From positions 12,056,653 through 12,120,652 of the forward strand of contig NC_067131.1 in assembly GCF_021347895.1 (NCBI RefSeq): 64,000 nt of DNA, read 5' to 3'. A model generated the notes under the pieces. That model ran no database searches. It was not told where the DNA came from and saw nothing but the letters and a program-made list of their open reading frames with translations. Below are positions 1 to 12,929 of this stretch, piece after piece. Position numbers and translations under genes: made by a program. Each line of letters starts with the position of its first letter. Within the stretch, counting starts at the first letter, position 1. Origin of the DNA: Acanthochromis polyacanthus. Taxonomy: Eukaryota; Chordata; Actinopteri; Pomacentridae.

Positions 1-3000
1 ATGGATGGTAATTTGCATACTTTCATGGTGTCTTTTAACAGAAACACAGTTCACTGTTTTGGTGAATCTGTGTTAAACCGAGCAAACCCTGTTTGTTCAG
101 TTTTTTAAAACCTTCTGTCATCACTCAGCAGATAGGACAAATAAACAAATACGGTTTTGTCAGTCTGCCAAAAGACAGACAAACGCAGGGCCGTGGAGAA
201 AACTAAAAACAAAATCAGAATGTCACCGGTTCATCAAATAAAAGCGTGAACCACTTTGCCAACATTACTGACAACCCAGGAAAATCTGAAGTCAATTTCA
301 AACATGCAAAGTATCTTTTAAAAAAACAGTTCTGCTAAAGACCACACACAAAAAATATCTAAAAATACAGCAACTGACAGGTGTCAATTTGTTTTGTACT
401 CAAGTTTGTGAAATAGTGACTACATAAACTTTGCTCGTGTGTTTGCAGAATGGCATATGTGTTTGGCATGAAGTGGACTATTTGGCATTATAAGGATAAA
501 ACAGCAAGCAAGTGGAAAAGAGAAGAGGATTTGTTCCTCCGATACTAGACACAAACAACGAGAAAAGAATTTAACAGTCGCAAAAACACAAATCAAGCAC
601 ACAAAAAGGTCAAATGCAGTTAACATAAAGTCACATCCTACTCTTAAGAGTCCTCGAGGGCCGAACGGCGATAACTGAACTAATGTCATCGACAGACCAA
701 CCTATATTTCCAAAATTTTAAAAAGATTAAGAAAAAAACACACAGAACAATCCACTCAATGTGTATTTACATGCTTCATGTAGAACCAATGAACGCTGTA
801 CTTAAATCTTGATGCTTATCTCTTATTGATACTTCTATTAACTTTAATGCTAGTAAAGTCCTTTCAATCAAACTGAATTAAAACAAATTGAGCTAAGAAA
901 GAAGCAACCAATTTATAGGAATAATCATTTTTAAATAAGTCTGCAAATAGAGCAAATGCCAACAACAACCTGCAGCCACGTAATCTCCAGTTTGTTACGT
1001 ATGTGTGCTTGCATGTGGGCATTTTCACAAAATTTGCCCGGATTTTCTCTGTGCGTTCGCATTTTCTGCAGCAGCAGGTGCACGAGAGCCTTTGGGTGTA
1101 TACAAGAGCACACTTCCAATCAGTCTGTGTTACGTGTGCAAGTGTGTGTACCAGCCTAATTATCAGTGTGTGTGTGTGTGTGTGATGCCAGGCGAGAGAG
1201 CTGAATTATGTACTCATACCTGACACTTGACAGACAAGACGCACCCATACACCCGCGCACTGGAGATTACCTGGCAAGAGAAAATGCCTTTGGTGGAGGT
1301 TTAGTTTGTTCTAAGCCTCATTTGGAATCTTTTCTTTGAGAAAAGTGAGGAGGGAATCTGAATGGCAAACTCCAAATAGCTTCTAGACTGTTAAACCAGG
1401 ACGTGATTGGATAAAATGAATCCAGTTTAGGACATTTTTAACAAAATGCAGGGTTAAAAAAAACGGCTGAGCAATGAATTGCCAAAGTTATATGGACATC
1501 TGAAGGGTAAAATAATGAGACTTTTCACTTAGAATATTGTGATTTCTCCAGAATGTAGGTGGTGCAACAAGTCCACTCTTCAGAGTTATTTGGTGTTAAA
1601 GAGTGAATGTTTGGGGTTTAATTTGATGATCAGGAACCAGTTATAAACGAACAACAGTCAGAAATCAATCTGTGTCACATCTAGAATGAGTGGAGGAGAT
1701 ACAACCCGCAAACTTTACATGAGCAAGACATCCAGATCCGTCAACAAAATTCGAAGTCGGACAGTTTTAGTTGTATATAAAGCCTCTGAACCCTGAAACC
1801 GACCCGTGGGTTTGAAAAATATACTGTTTTTTTAAAAATTACACCATTTATGTCAGAGTGAGACAGTGTAGAAATCAAAAGAATTGTCACATTTTCTACT
1901 GTCTGATGGTCTTCGACATAATCGTTTGACATAGGGGTCAATTGGGACAATCCACCAAAAATACATTTTAAATTGTGGAATTTAATTCAAATCATTTTAT
2001 ATTGGATGTCTCATTTAAATGCTTGCCTACAATCAACCATTTGCAGTAAAAGATTCTGCACAAAACAAAAAAATTATGTGTTCCTGAGCGCAACTGGAAA
2101 GCCTTTAGTGAGTTGGTTGTGAGCAACAGAAACATGGCAAAAATTTTGCAGACTTTTCGACTGAAGTGCAGGCAGTGTTCAAACAGATTAGATCGGAAAC
2201 AAGGGGAGAAACGAATGAAAAAGAGAAAAATAGCAAAATATCCGCAGTCTGTGGAGCTACATTTTTTTTGCATTATTGGTAACACCTGTGGGCACTTGGA
2301 AAAATGTTATGCATGACGATTCCAAGTTTTTTCATTTCTGAGTTCCCTCCACTTTCTGCCATGCTTGTGGTGTTTCCATAGAGGTGCAGAACTTTATATT
2401 TCACTGAAAAATGAGCCTGTAAAGCATTGCAGTAGAAATGATTGATTGATTTCTTGGCAAAATAAAGACTTTTTTATAGTCTGAGAACAAACTCCATCCC
2501 AAGTTTTTTCAAATTACAGAACAAGTGTTGAAACACATTCATTCCTACCCCATACATTCTGCTTCTGCACATAATGCCTCAAAGAGAAAGTCTTTGTCGG
2601 TACCAAACAGACTAGCTACACCAACAACAAAATAGTGGGGTAGCTACAACTTGTTACTTTAAAGTATGAAAAGTGAAGAAACATTTTTTTGGCACAATTT
2701 ACAGCCCATGGACCAGTTGAGAATGTTATAAATGAGGATTTAACTTCACTACATACCGAAGTAAAGCAAATCTTAAGCGAGAATGATTAGAAAACAGGCT
2801 CTCTGAGTGTTCAGAAGGAACTTAAAAGACAGTAACTCCTAACATTCCACGAGAGTAACTGTGGTGTGACAGCACAGATTCTAATTCTTAATTTCATGGC
2901 TGAGCTGGTCAGTCACAATTTGAGTAAAGTATTTTGATGTCATTTTTTCATTGGGTGCAAACAAGCTGTACATGTCCAGACTTGACACGAAGCTGAAATC

Positions 3001-4009
3001 TGTAGTGCTTTAGCTTTGTATGTTATATTAGCTATTTGTATTAATAAAAGTGTGGTAATAAACATGATCTGAGACATGTTCTCAACAACTTGAATGATCT
3101 GGCATGTACAACTAAGGTTAATCAAAACTGTATATTTTACCTTGTGTTGTTCTAATACAGTCAATGTATAAACACTATATAGGATCTGTAGCTTTGACAT
3201 CCAATGGCTGTGTCTGCTGGTATGTAGACTGCAAAACCAGTGCCAGCTTAATAAAATAAACTGTTTTAGAATAACTGCTTCAAATTTCATGTACTTCACT
3301 ACTGCTTTTTTTAAAAACAGACTTTATAGTCTAATACAGCCGTGGTCCACCTACACAAGTGCCTCCACTCATTTTGCCTAATTAGACCTCTTCCCGGGAC
3401 TCTGTGGGTTTCAGCCTTAGCAGAGATCTAATAAACCTGAATGATTAAAAAGTGTTTGGGATCTCTCAACTTTTGCAGAAACTAATGCGCATGTAACCGA
3501 AATTTCACCCTAATTTCAGCTAATTATGGCATGCTGGATTAAGGGTCAAGACGTACAAGATGTGAGTGTCTTCCTCTAATATATAAACTGCTCAATATAA
3601 ATAATCTGTCTCACCTCTTCACCCTCTCCTGCTCCCACTCACTCTTTGCACTCGACAAGGCGTCTGTTTGCAGACATAAGTTTGTGTTTGTTGATATAAA
3701 TAAACATGCTTTGGCATGTTTTAGTACACAGACAATGGAACATATTTGGAGTACAAATGTGTGTACGTCTGGACAGAATTACAATACAAATCCAGGAATT
3801 GTTATCCACACCAAATATCCTTTTGCGCTGACGTTTTTGGTTTGTTTGTTTTTTTCTGTGTATATTTAGATTTTATTTTATAAGCCTTTTACAAATGGTC
3901 AGATTTTCTGTTCTGCCTCCTGAAGAAAGCAAGAAGGACCGAACGAACAAAGTCTGAAGATAATTCTACTCATGAGAGCGGGTTGCAGGGGAACTGGGTG
4001 ATAAACAGA
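1..4009. other. Unique AT-rich DNA, nothing recognised
   Basis: No exon, RNA gene or mobile element is recognisable on either strand. Open frames here are short and resemble no family I know. The only simple sequence of note is a 19-bp (GT)n run at 1166-1184. Composition is typical of teleost intergenic or intronic DNA. Confidence 0.6.
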
Positions 4010-4294
4010 AGATTGCTGCAGGCCTGTTCGATTCACTGAGCCTGAAAAACAAAACAAAACAAAAAATCTAGACGTGGTCCTTGCAGGGTCCTGGGTTAAT
4101 GAAGACATGAGATGCAAGCAAGAAAGGAAATGGGATGGATGGATGGATGGATGGATGGATGGATGGATGGATGGATGGATGGATGGATGGATGGATGGAT
4201 GGATGGATGGATGGATGGAATTGCAATAAACCTCGGCATTAAACCTAACATTGCTGCAGGATTGTTCAATTCACTGATCCTGAAAACCAGAAAA
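4010..4294. repeat. Local imperfect duplication around the ATGG array
   Basis: A segment of about 45 bp at 4010-4056 recurs at 4247-4294 in the same orientation at roughly 80% identity by eye. Both contain ATTGCTGCAGG, then TGTTC, ATTCACTGA and CCTGAAAA. The copies lie on either side of the tetranucleotide array. This suggests a local duplication, perhaps by slippage or unequal exchange, before the array expanded. Confidence 0.6.
4132..4219 (+). repeat. (ATGG)n microsatellite, about 22 units
   Basis: An uninterrupted GGAT/ATGG tetranucleotide array of 88 bp. The same tetranucleotide forms the 3' tail of the retroposons at 38353-38711 and 56776-57132, so the array could have been seeded by such a tail, but no retroposon body lies beside it. 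Its length and purity predict high length polymorphism. Confidence 0.97.
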
Positions 4295-4359
4295 ACAACA
4301 ATCTGTATTTATCCTCCAGCCATGCCTGTAGCGTTGTCCCTCTACCTTTCTTTTCCTCC

Positions 4360-4560
4360 TTTTTTTTAACTGAGCCGTCTCTACCCACCCACCCCCTCCT
4401 TTCAAAATCAATTTTTCTTGATCCGTCTGTCTTTACCACTCCATTCTCTCACTCCATGGATCTTTTTCCTCTATGTCTCTTTTCCCCTCCTTTCCAGAAT
4501 CAGAATCTTTCCCCCCCCCTTCTCCCCTCTCGCTTTCTCCCTCATTCTGGTCCGCTGGGA
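4360..4560. repeat. Pyrimidine-rich tract
   Basis: About 200 bp dominated by C and T on the plus strand, including C-runs and CTTTC/CTCCC words. It is low-complexity sequence without a protein signal. Confidence 0.7.
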
Positions 4561-6555
4561 AATCAAAGAACTTGAATAAGTTTCATATCACCACGGGAAC
4601 AAAAACTCATATGGTCGTCATGGGAACATGCTCATCCCAGCACCACAGGAACCATTTCATTCAGTAGCCAGGGGAGGGGAGGAAAAAATGGGATGATATT
4701 TTATGTTCTTGGTCTCTTTGATTGGCGTGCCAAGAGGAAATGCCAATTAAATATTGCTGTAAGCTACGCAAATCTTGTTAAGTTCAGCAACTTCTGAGAA
4801 GGAGAACACAGACACACAGAAAGAGAGATGGAGGTTACAGATGAATTAAAAAAGGCATGCTCACATAAAGCCAACAGACCTGTGGATTGGCGGGCGGATA
4901 GAGGAGCAGGCAGCTCTGATGAGGAGATGAAGACAGAACAGCTACAAGTAAAAAAATCTCTCTAAAAAAAACAAAAAAACACACAGCTTCAGGTAGAGTA
5001 GGATTTTAGATGTGGATATATTTGGATTTTTTTTAAGTATATACTAATGCAACAGTTGCCTGCTATATTGCATCAAAAGAATTATACTGAGAGATCGGTA
5101 GTCGATCCTGCTCTTAGTATTGGTCTCATGCTACCTTCAGCATAACTGTGAATTTTGTTCCAAATCTCCTGCATATACATCTTTTCTTCTACAACAACTT
5201 AACAACCTGTAACTCTGTGGGTAGCAATTACTACACGTTCTCTGCATGGAAGCGCGTTTTCATTTTTTGGTGTTATTTTTAAAAAAATATTTTTTAGATT
5301 TCTATGAGAAGTGTGAATGTGTAGGAGTGCCTTACAAGTTTAATTAAGTTTCATAGTCGTGCTGGGCTTGCATGGGTGTCGTTAAAATCACATTTCCACC
5401 AGACAGCTGTAGTAGCATGCATGACCAAACAATACCTCACTAGATTATATTTTCTCTTGTTGATGAACATGTACTGTTGGATAGTAAGTACCAGTACTAA
5501 GGGCATATTAAATGATAAATTAATTGACTAGTATAAACTATTTCATGTAAATGACTTTCAAACATTTGACTGCAATTGATTCATGAGTATATTTTTCAGT
5601 TACAAGGATAAGGGACATTAAAAGCTCTCCCTATAAATGGATAGCAGCATGGATTGGTTGAACAAACACAAAAGGTTTTGCCTGTTCTGGTGGTCTTCCA
5701 GAATATCAGCTTTTCTCTTCAGGCACTCCTGCTTCATGCTTGTGTGTGCCACAGACAAATTGCACAGCGCAAACACCACCTTTGTGTTTTTGGATAATAT
5801 GAAGTACTTCTGTAGCTTCAAAGCCACAGGACTTTGAAATTTTGTACAGTGGATCGTGTCGGACTTTGGTGGAACCAAGTTGGATTCTGCTGCAGCTGTC
5901 ACTTTCTAAAACTCTACTGACTATAAGTGGAGCCAAAAACAGCTCACATCATGACACCGCTATTATACACAGAAGAGAAACATTTGATAATCAGCCATGT
6001 TATCAATCCATAGTCGATTAATCGTTTCAATTAATGAAGTAGAGTGTACCTGTGTCCCATTTTTAACCACAGACACAGCAACACTGTCCTGGTAATCGTC
6101 AGCTTGTCTTCAGTAGACTGGCTCTGACTGGAAGCCATTAACCGCTACGCAAGTCTCTGTCATGGTGTCCCACTGTCAGCTAAACTCCCACAAATCTCTG
6201 TGTTTGCCAGTAGAAACAGACCATCAGAGTGACTGCTTAGTCTGGTCAGTACAGTATGAAACACAAACAGGTTTCCATCAAAGTAATCCTGTGTATCACT
6301 AGACCTGGTGGCACAATCAGATGCTCCAGCTAATCTACTAAACATTTGCTGATGTACATGCCATTGGTTTTGCATGATAGGTCAGGCTTTGCTGAAGATT
6401 TGTTGGCGTACTTCATTCATTTAATGAAAATATCCATTTTAATAACAGTGCTCATCTCCCTGTGTGCAAATGTTCTACGAAAAACAATTCTTCTGTCACT
6501 ATATTGACACCATTTGCTGCATACTTGCTGTTGAAGTGACATAAAGCTGTTAGTT
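4561..6555. other. Unique AT-rich DNA, nothing recognised
   Basis: No coding, RNA or mobile-element signal that I can support. Short frames on both strands lack recognisable domains. Confidence 0.55.
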
Positions 6556-6557
6556 TA

Positions 6558-8116
6558 CACTACTGGTCAAAAGTTTGGACATATCTTCTAATTTAATGGT
6601 TTTTCTTTATTTTCATGGCTATTTACATTGTAGATTCTCACCGAAGGCATCAAAACTATGAATGAACATATATGGAAAAATGTAGTAAACAAAAAGCGAG
6701 AAATAAGTCAAAACATGTTTTATATTTTAGATTCTTCAAAATCGCCATCCTTTGCTTTGATTACTGCTTTGCACTCTCTTGGCATTCTCCGGATGAGCTT
6801 CATGAGGTAGTCACCTGAAATGGTTTTCCAACAGTCTTAAAGGAGTTCCCAGAGATGCTGAGCCCTTGTTGGCCTTTTTGCCTTCACTCTGAGGTCCATC
6901 TCATCCCAAACCATCTGAATTGGGTTTAGGTCAGGTGACTGAGGAGGCCAGGTCATCTGATGCAGCACTCCATCACTCTCCTCCTCGGTCTAACAGCCCT
7001 TACACAGCCTGGAGGTGTGTTTGGGGTCATTGTCCTGTTGAAAAATAAAAGACGATCCAACTAAACGCAAACCGGATGGGATGGCATGTTGTTGCAGGAT
7101 GCTGTGGAAGTCATGCTGGGTCAGTGTGACCTCAATTTCGAATAAATTCCAACCGTGTCACCAGCAAAGCATCCCTGTACCATTGCACCTCCTCTTCCAT
7201 GCTTTACAGTGGGAACCATGCATGTAGAGACCATCCGTTCATCTTTTCCGCATCGCACGAAGACACGGCGGGTGGAACCAAAGATCTCAAATATGGACTC
7301 ATCAGACCAAAGCACAGATTTCCTTGGTGTAATGTCCATTCCTTGTGTTTTTTTGGCCCAAACAATTCTCTTCTGCTTGTTGCTTTTCCTTAGTAGTGGT
7401 TTCTTAGCAGATATTTGACCATAAAGGCCTGATTGTTCAGTCTCCTCTGAACAGTTGATGTAGACGTGTCTGCTACTAAAACTCTATGTGGCATTTATCT
7501 GGGCTCTAATCTGAGGTGCTGTTAACTTGCAATATCTGAGGATGGAGACTCAGATGAACTCATCCTCAGCAACAGAGGTGACTCTTGGTCTTCCTTTCCT
7601 GGGGCGGTCCTCATGTGAACCAGTTTCATCGTAGCGCTTGATGGTTTTTGCTACTGCACATTAGGATACATTGAAAATTTTTGCAATTTTCCAGACTGAC
7701 TGACCTTCAGTTCTTAAAGTAAAGATGGACTGTCGTTTCTCTTTTCTTAGCTGATTGGTTCTTGCCATGATATGGACTCTAATAATTGTCAAATAGGGCT
7801 GTCAATTGTGCACCAACCTGACTTCTGCACAACACAAGTGATGGCCCCGACTCCGTTAAGAGGGCGAGAAATTCCACCAATTAACCTTGACAAGGCACAA
7901 ATGAAAACAATTTCAGGTGATTACCTCATGCAGCTCACATTCTAAAATATAAAACATGTTTTGACTTATTTCACACTTTTTTTTTTATTTACTACATAAT
8001 TCCAGATGTGTTCATTCATAGTTTTGATGCCTTCAGAAAGAATCTACAATGTAAATAGTCATGAAAAAAGAAAAACCATAAAATTTGGTGTGTCCAAACA
8101 TTTTGCTGGTAGTAGC
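6558..8116 (-). mobile_element. Near full-length Tc1/mariner element, inactive
   Basis: A 1.56-kb element between TA dinucleotides at 6556-6557 and 8117-8118, the Tc1/mariner target duplication. The outer ends are inverted: the left begins CACTACTGGTCAAAAG and the complement of the right begins GCTACTACCAGCAAAATG, both followed by TTTGGACA. Similarity continues inward for about 200 bp (6558-6740 against 7935-8116), including the words GATGCCTTC and TACAATGTAAATA. Long inverted repeats of this kind are typical of fish Tc1 elements. The body encodes one transposase on the minus strand, broken by stops. Related fragments lie at 16780-16978 and 38781-39345. Confidence 0.92.
6720..7768 (-). pseudogene. 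Tc1-type transposase pseudogene
   Basis: Remains of a DDE transposase that would cut and paste its own element at TA sites. Reading from the ATG at 7766-7768, the N-terminus MARTNQLRKEKRQSI leads into a helix-turn-helix DNA-binding region, which is interrupted by an in-frame stop after about 39 codons. Further in, VLWSDESIFEIFGSTRRVF carries the first catalytic Asp, QQDNDPKHTS near 7040 carries the second, and SPDLNPIQMVWDEM near 6930 marks the third catalytic site. There the usual Glu of the NPIE motif reads Gln, so the triad is D-D-Q. The frame ends at ESKI-stop at 6720-6722. The 1,049-bp span is close to the roughly 340 codons usual for the family. Stops and frameshifts plus the lost Glu make it non-functional. 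Confidence 0.9.
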
Positions 8117-8469
8117 TATTCACATATGGAGATGTAACAGAAGGCAGAGTTGATTTGTCTTTTTTAATCTCATTACTATTATCTGATGGGTTTAGTAAAA
8201 CAAAGACAAACTAAATTCACACTGTGATGTCATGACAGTTCTGCTGGTAAAACATCTGCCACACTGTAGCTGTGATGCATCTCTTCTGCGAGTATATTTT
8301 TATTCACGAAGCTGCTCATTACACATTCATCAAGTCATCCTGTGATGCGTTAATGTGCCTCCTTTTGCTTTCTCTCTGTCTCATTATGTGTTGAATCACC
8401 TCAGACAAATATGTGCATCCACTTGCACATGCCCACATCCATGTCTCTCTTTGTGCGTGGTTGTGTCTG

Positions 8470-8490
8470 TAATTATCGGTGCGATAATTA
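8470..8490. promoter_or_regulatory. Paired-homeodomain-like palindrome (candidate)
   Basis: TAATTATCG, a 3-bp spacer GTG, then the perfect inverted copy CGATAATTA. The TAAT/ATTA half-sites are the core of homeodomain binding sites. This shows sequence symmetry only; regulatory function is inference. Confidence 0.3.
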
Positions 8491-9175
8491 GTGCTGCATT
8501 TCAATGAGTATTGAGAAAGTCTGGTGTCAGAAAGAGCCGCTGACCTCGCCATGAACCGCAGACACACAAACACATCCACATGTGCGCAGTCAGATTGCTC
8601 ATTGTGGCACATGCATAATCCTGTGTACCAATGAACCACGTTCACACAGACACATATACAATTATTTTGATTAATAGACATAATTTCCTCTTCAGTAACT
8701 CCAACACATGTCACTGCTGTCTGTGTATGTTCTACTCTGAAATGGAAGCAAGACAGGTGGGAGTAATGCAATGTCCGCTGTAATTATCCACAAACTTTAA
8801 TGCTTTAATATTTTTGATTCACTGGTTTCTCACTGTTGAAGGTGAGAGTAACAAGAATTTACTTTGCTGACTGTATGTAAAGATAGACAAACCTACATGT
8901 GTTCTGAGGGGAGGTTTTGAAGCTCACTGTGGCGTCCACAGCTGTAACTATCGCGGTATGGCCCGACTCTCAGCTATTCTAAAAATGGCTGTAAAAGAGG
9001 TGGGGCGGGAATGGAGCTCAGGTTTGCCATGCAGGCATCTCTGGGTCATGTACTATCCTGTGAACCATTTGCCACTCAAAGCAGCCACATGCTTAATTAT
9101 GCATAACGCATAATTTACACCTTAATGCAATTTAAATGGGTGCACTATACAAAATACACCCTGCATATTGTTGTC
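8491..9175. other. Unique DNA with a small palindrome
   Basis: No gene is recognised. At 9095-9115 there is AATTATGC, a 5-bp spacer, then its exact inverse GCATAATT; the ATGCATAA word inside resembles a POU/octamer-type site. Otherwise nothing can be supported. Confidence 0.4.
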
Positions 9176-9390
9176 ATAAATAGCCAGGTTAACTATAGAG
9201 ACCAAAACTGTTCTTGTCTGAGGCTATAAACGTGTGAATTTCTGCTGCAAATTTAACTTGGGAGTCTATAGGGGATTGACTCACTTGTGGAGCCAGCCTC
9301 TAGTGGCCATTTGACAAACTGCACTTTTTAAGACTTCTACTGTATGAAGGCTTCATTTTTCTGTCCCCAGGTGTTGCTGCTTGGTTTAGA
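9176..9390 (+). repeat. Fragment of a common teleost MITE-like repeat
   Basis: Contains the ordered words GAGACCAAAACTGTT, GTCTATAGGGGATTGACTC, TGGAGCCAGCCTCTAGTGG and GGCTTCATTTTTC, which I recognise as a widespread teleost interspersed repeat. The same order (GTCTATGG, TGGAGCCAACCCTAGTGG, GGCTTCAAT) occurs in the TTAA-flanked element at 42317-42845, so the two appear related. No inverted ends or target duplication could be placed. Confidence 0.55.
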
Positions 9391-11275
9391 CTTTCAGACA
9401 CTGAGAAAACCAAAAGCCTCTTCAACTTTAACCACAGATTTTTTGATCAGTATTCTAAAGCAAGCATGGAAGAGATATTTACCAGACTAAAAGGTGAATA
9501 TTACACTTACCCCAACAGAAAGCACAGCTGTAGAAAAAAGATGCAACTATAAAGGCAAGCAGGCATATCAAGGTCCAGCTATTCAACATGGTGAAAGAGA
9601 ATCCACTTGAGGAGGTAAATTATTCCACATAGAGTTTCAGTTTAGAAAATTTTGACACGAGAGATAACCTTTCTGTAGTCATATTTGACCTCTAATGGCT
9701 AGATCCCATCTTCCACCCTCTCACAGAGCAAAGAAAGCTTTTAGATTCTTCTCTAAGCCACAATGACCGTTAGAGGTAGTAGGAACATTGGTACACAAGC
9801 AGGAAAAAGAAGAGCAATGTGTAAGCTTTGGGCTGTAGCTGTAGTTCTGAGTAAATATATCAAGGTAAAGAATGATAAATGGGAATTATAACTTGCTAAT
9901 TTCTCTGGGATTAGTGTGACAACAATCAAAATGTTTTCATATGGATATGAGTGTATCCGTGCCGCTGATGAGGTGGATCTTAATTCTCTCCGACAGCGAT
10001 TACGACTGCCCCACAGAGACGCACATGCACCGGTGTTACAGACTTCACAGGTGACTCATTACTTAACAGATGGCATTGAGAGAAAACAAACAAAAACAGA
10101 CACGCACACAAACACAGGATAACCCCAACATCCCAAACAGGGAGACATTTCCAAAACCCAGATCTCCCTCTTGTCCTTGGCTGCCCACTGAAATGAATTA
10201 AACATTTGACACACACACAAAGAGACACACAAACACAAACTCCTAAACACCACATTGCTATTTCCTCAGATAACCGGCAATTTTCTATAAATGTGTTCAC
10301 CTAAAGACGAATCCTGCTGTTGCAAAATATATCGTTTCAACATCAAGGTCACGATGTGTGTATTGAGCATTGGAGGAAGTACGATATCGATGGATGGTAC
10401 AGGAAAAGTCTTTTCAATAGAACATAATTTGCTCTTATCGAAGGGTTTTTGGAGATACTCTTGAAAGAATGATGTTGAACAAAAACAGGTTGTCTGCAGT
10501 GTTTTGCATCGCTCGCTGAAACAACTAATATGTTTGAGCACTTGTATCAGCACCAAAGAACTGCATAATGAGTGCAAAGCCAGATCTGAACCAATAAACT
10601 CTTCCAGACACCTTTGCCAGTAAGAGAAAGGTTGCATCTCACCTCTCCAAAGACATGATACCAATTAACACTGCCACCAGAGAGGATTTTAAAACAAGAT
10701 TCGGTCACTTGACGACCAGCAATTTTTCTCAAGTTGTTGCCCCCAAGCTGTGTGAGAAATTCAAAGCACCAGTTAAAACAGCTGTCAGAAGGAGTATGTT
10801 ATTGAAGCCAAAATTGACTTTTGCTTTGCACTTCAGTAATGAGGATTTTCAACTGAGAAGTTGCCATTTTTGCCAGATGATCATACAAGTAGGGGTATCG
10901 TAACAGTGAAGAGAGAAGAGCGGACAAGGTGGATCCCTAAAGTTGACTAGGCTGTAGTGTTTTGGCTACAGATTGCATCTTGCAATTGGCAAAATCTATT
11001 TTAAATGTTATATTTACGAAGCTGTTTCACTTCACAACATGTCCTGGAATACAGCTCTCTACTTAAGTTTAATTGGCTTAAAAAAACACATTAATTTTAT
11101 GAGTAATTTATTGCTAAAGGCACACCAATTTCAAACTAATGACCACTACTGGGATTGAGGAATGTTAAAGGATATATACTGTCAGACTTATAATCTGAGC
11201 TCTTAATGCTAAGACTGATAACGTATGCCATTAATGAGAATATTTCAATAAAATCATCCAAATCATATCAAAGTC
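9391..11275. other. Unique DNA, nothing recognised
   Basis: No recognisable coding or RNA signal. The stretch 10090-10240 is rich in AC and AAC words. Longer frames on the minus strand across 9980-10660 show no domain and are probably chance. Confidence 0.5.
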
Positions 11276-11399
11276 AAAGTTGTTTAGATCAATCCACTGG
11301 ACTTTAAGAAAGTTCCTTGAAGACGTTTCACCTCTCATTCAAGATGCTTCTTCAGTTCTGGTGGTGGTTGGAGTCCAGTGGATTGATTTAAACAACTTT
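11276..11399. mobile_element. Short palindromic MITE-like repeat
   Basis: A 124-bp unit whose 28-bp ends (11276-11303 and 11372-11399) are inverted copies differing at one position. The left end begins AAAGTTGTTTAGATC and the right ends GATTTAAACAACTTT. The middle holds GAAGACGTTTCACCTCTCAT and CTTCTTCAGTTCTGG, words I know from a common teleost repeat. It has no coding capacity. Confidence 0.75.
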
Positions 11400-12929
11400 A
11401 GATAACCATGAGCTGGATGAATGCGAACCTACACAGACATCAGACTTATTTCTATTTTTTTAATCATAGTTGGCAATTGTTGAAAATTAAAATCAACATT
11501 CTCAAAGTGCTTTGTAAGTTTGGAGAACACAAAGTAAATATCTTACATTCACTGCTCAATGACTAACCCTATAAAATACTAAATATAACAGCAGCACAAC
11601 TTCCAGGCTTCGCGAGGGACAAAAATTAAACCAGACTAGATATATTCAACACATCTAAAAATAAATCAAAGTTTGATCCATTTTTCATTTAAAGGCAGGC
11701 TGCAGCTTTCAACATTAACCTGTAATATTAAGGAAAATTAAGCTACTCCAGTCTCCTTGCTGCAGACTTTGGTCTTAATGGTATTTAGTGTCGATAAGAT
11801 AGAAGTGACTTATGTTTTGGTCACTGCAAGTAATGCGGGTCCAGCTGCTGGGAAGTGCCGCTCAGCTGCAACAGATTGATTATATTTATCAGTGTAGAAA
11901 ACCTTTTTCTGTGTCGACTACCCAAAGCAGCAGAATGCTGGTGATACAATTCATCATCATCATTCATTCATTTTAGTGTCGGATGTGTGTGTAATTATAG
12001 TTCTGCCAGTCTTCAGTATTCATTTTGTTAATGAAAGCTACAGTGAAAATACACATCGACAACCAATTATCAACAGTGATACTAAAGACAATAACAATAT
12101 TTCAATATTTTTAACATTTTTCGTCGACATATGAAGAGCAAACAACAGCAATCAAAACACAAGAAAATGGAAATTAATCAATGGACTGAAAATAACAATT
12201 TAATGCAAAGCCTTATTCAACAAATTGTTTGTGGAATCACACACTGCAGCTCCTGATAAGCTAAATTTTCCTCCTCCACACAAAACATTTGTTGTTTAGA
12301 AGCAGCTGACCTGTTGTACTTCCATTAATAGATGAACAGCTGAAACCAACTACACACATGCAGGCAGTACCCAACATTTACAAAAAGGCAAGTTAGTGTA
12401 ATTTTGTCTGGTGAATGTAATGCTAACATCACTTTCAGTTATATCTTTCAAGCTGGAAGTCTGAAGTCCTGTAGATGTTTGCTGAAAAAACATCACTGCA
12501 TAAATGCTCCCAATAATCTGAGTTTTCTTCTCAAGCCAAAGAGAGAGAAACCGTGATTTAGTGAACAAGCGACTGAATCATTTTCTAAACGAGATGCGCT
12601 GTAGTGGAGAGAACAGGTGGTTGGAGCCGCATTTCCATCGCTAACTCAGTTATGGAAATGATAACACTAAATGGATTTACTGAAGACTTCTTCTGTTGGA
12701 TCACAGCAGACACCTTTTCCACTAACCTCAAACAGATAAGAACAACTCATGTACCTGTGGCAACGGTACACAAAGACAGAGACAGCTGTAAATGCTTAGA
12801 ATATAGAAGAACAGAAAATTCTCTAATGAAAACTGGACTAAACTGCTTTAAAGATGTGCTGAAAAAGCAGATTAAAATTAACAAAACTTAGGACAAAAAT
12901 TTAACTAAAAAAAAAAAAAATAGAGTGAA
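11400..12929. other. Unique AT-rich DNA, nothing recognised
   Basis: No supportable gene, RNA or mobile element. A pure A-run sits near 12908-12920. Confidence 0.5.

Noticed and set aside
4112..4369. Frame with repeated WMDG
   Set aside because: Translation of the (ATGG)n microsatellite.
8319..8771. 150-codon frame (-)
   Set aside because: No domain; rich in Cys/Val codons from GTGT-type simple words, and it overlaps the palindrome region.
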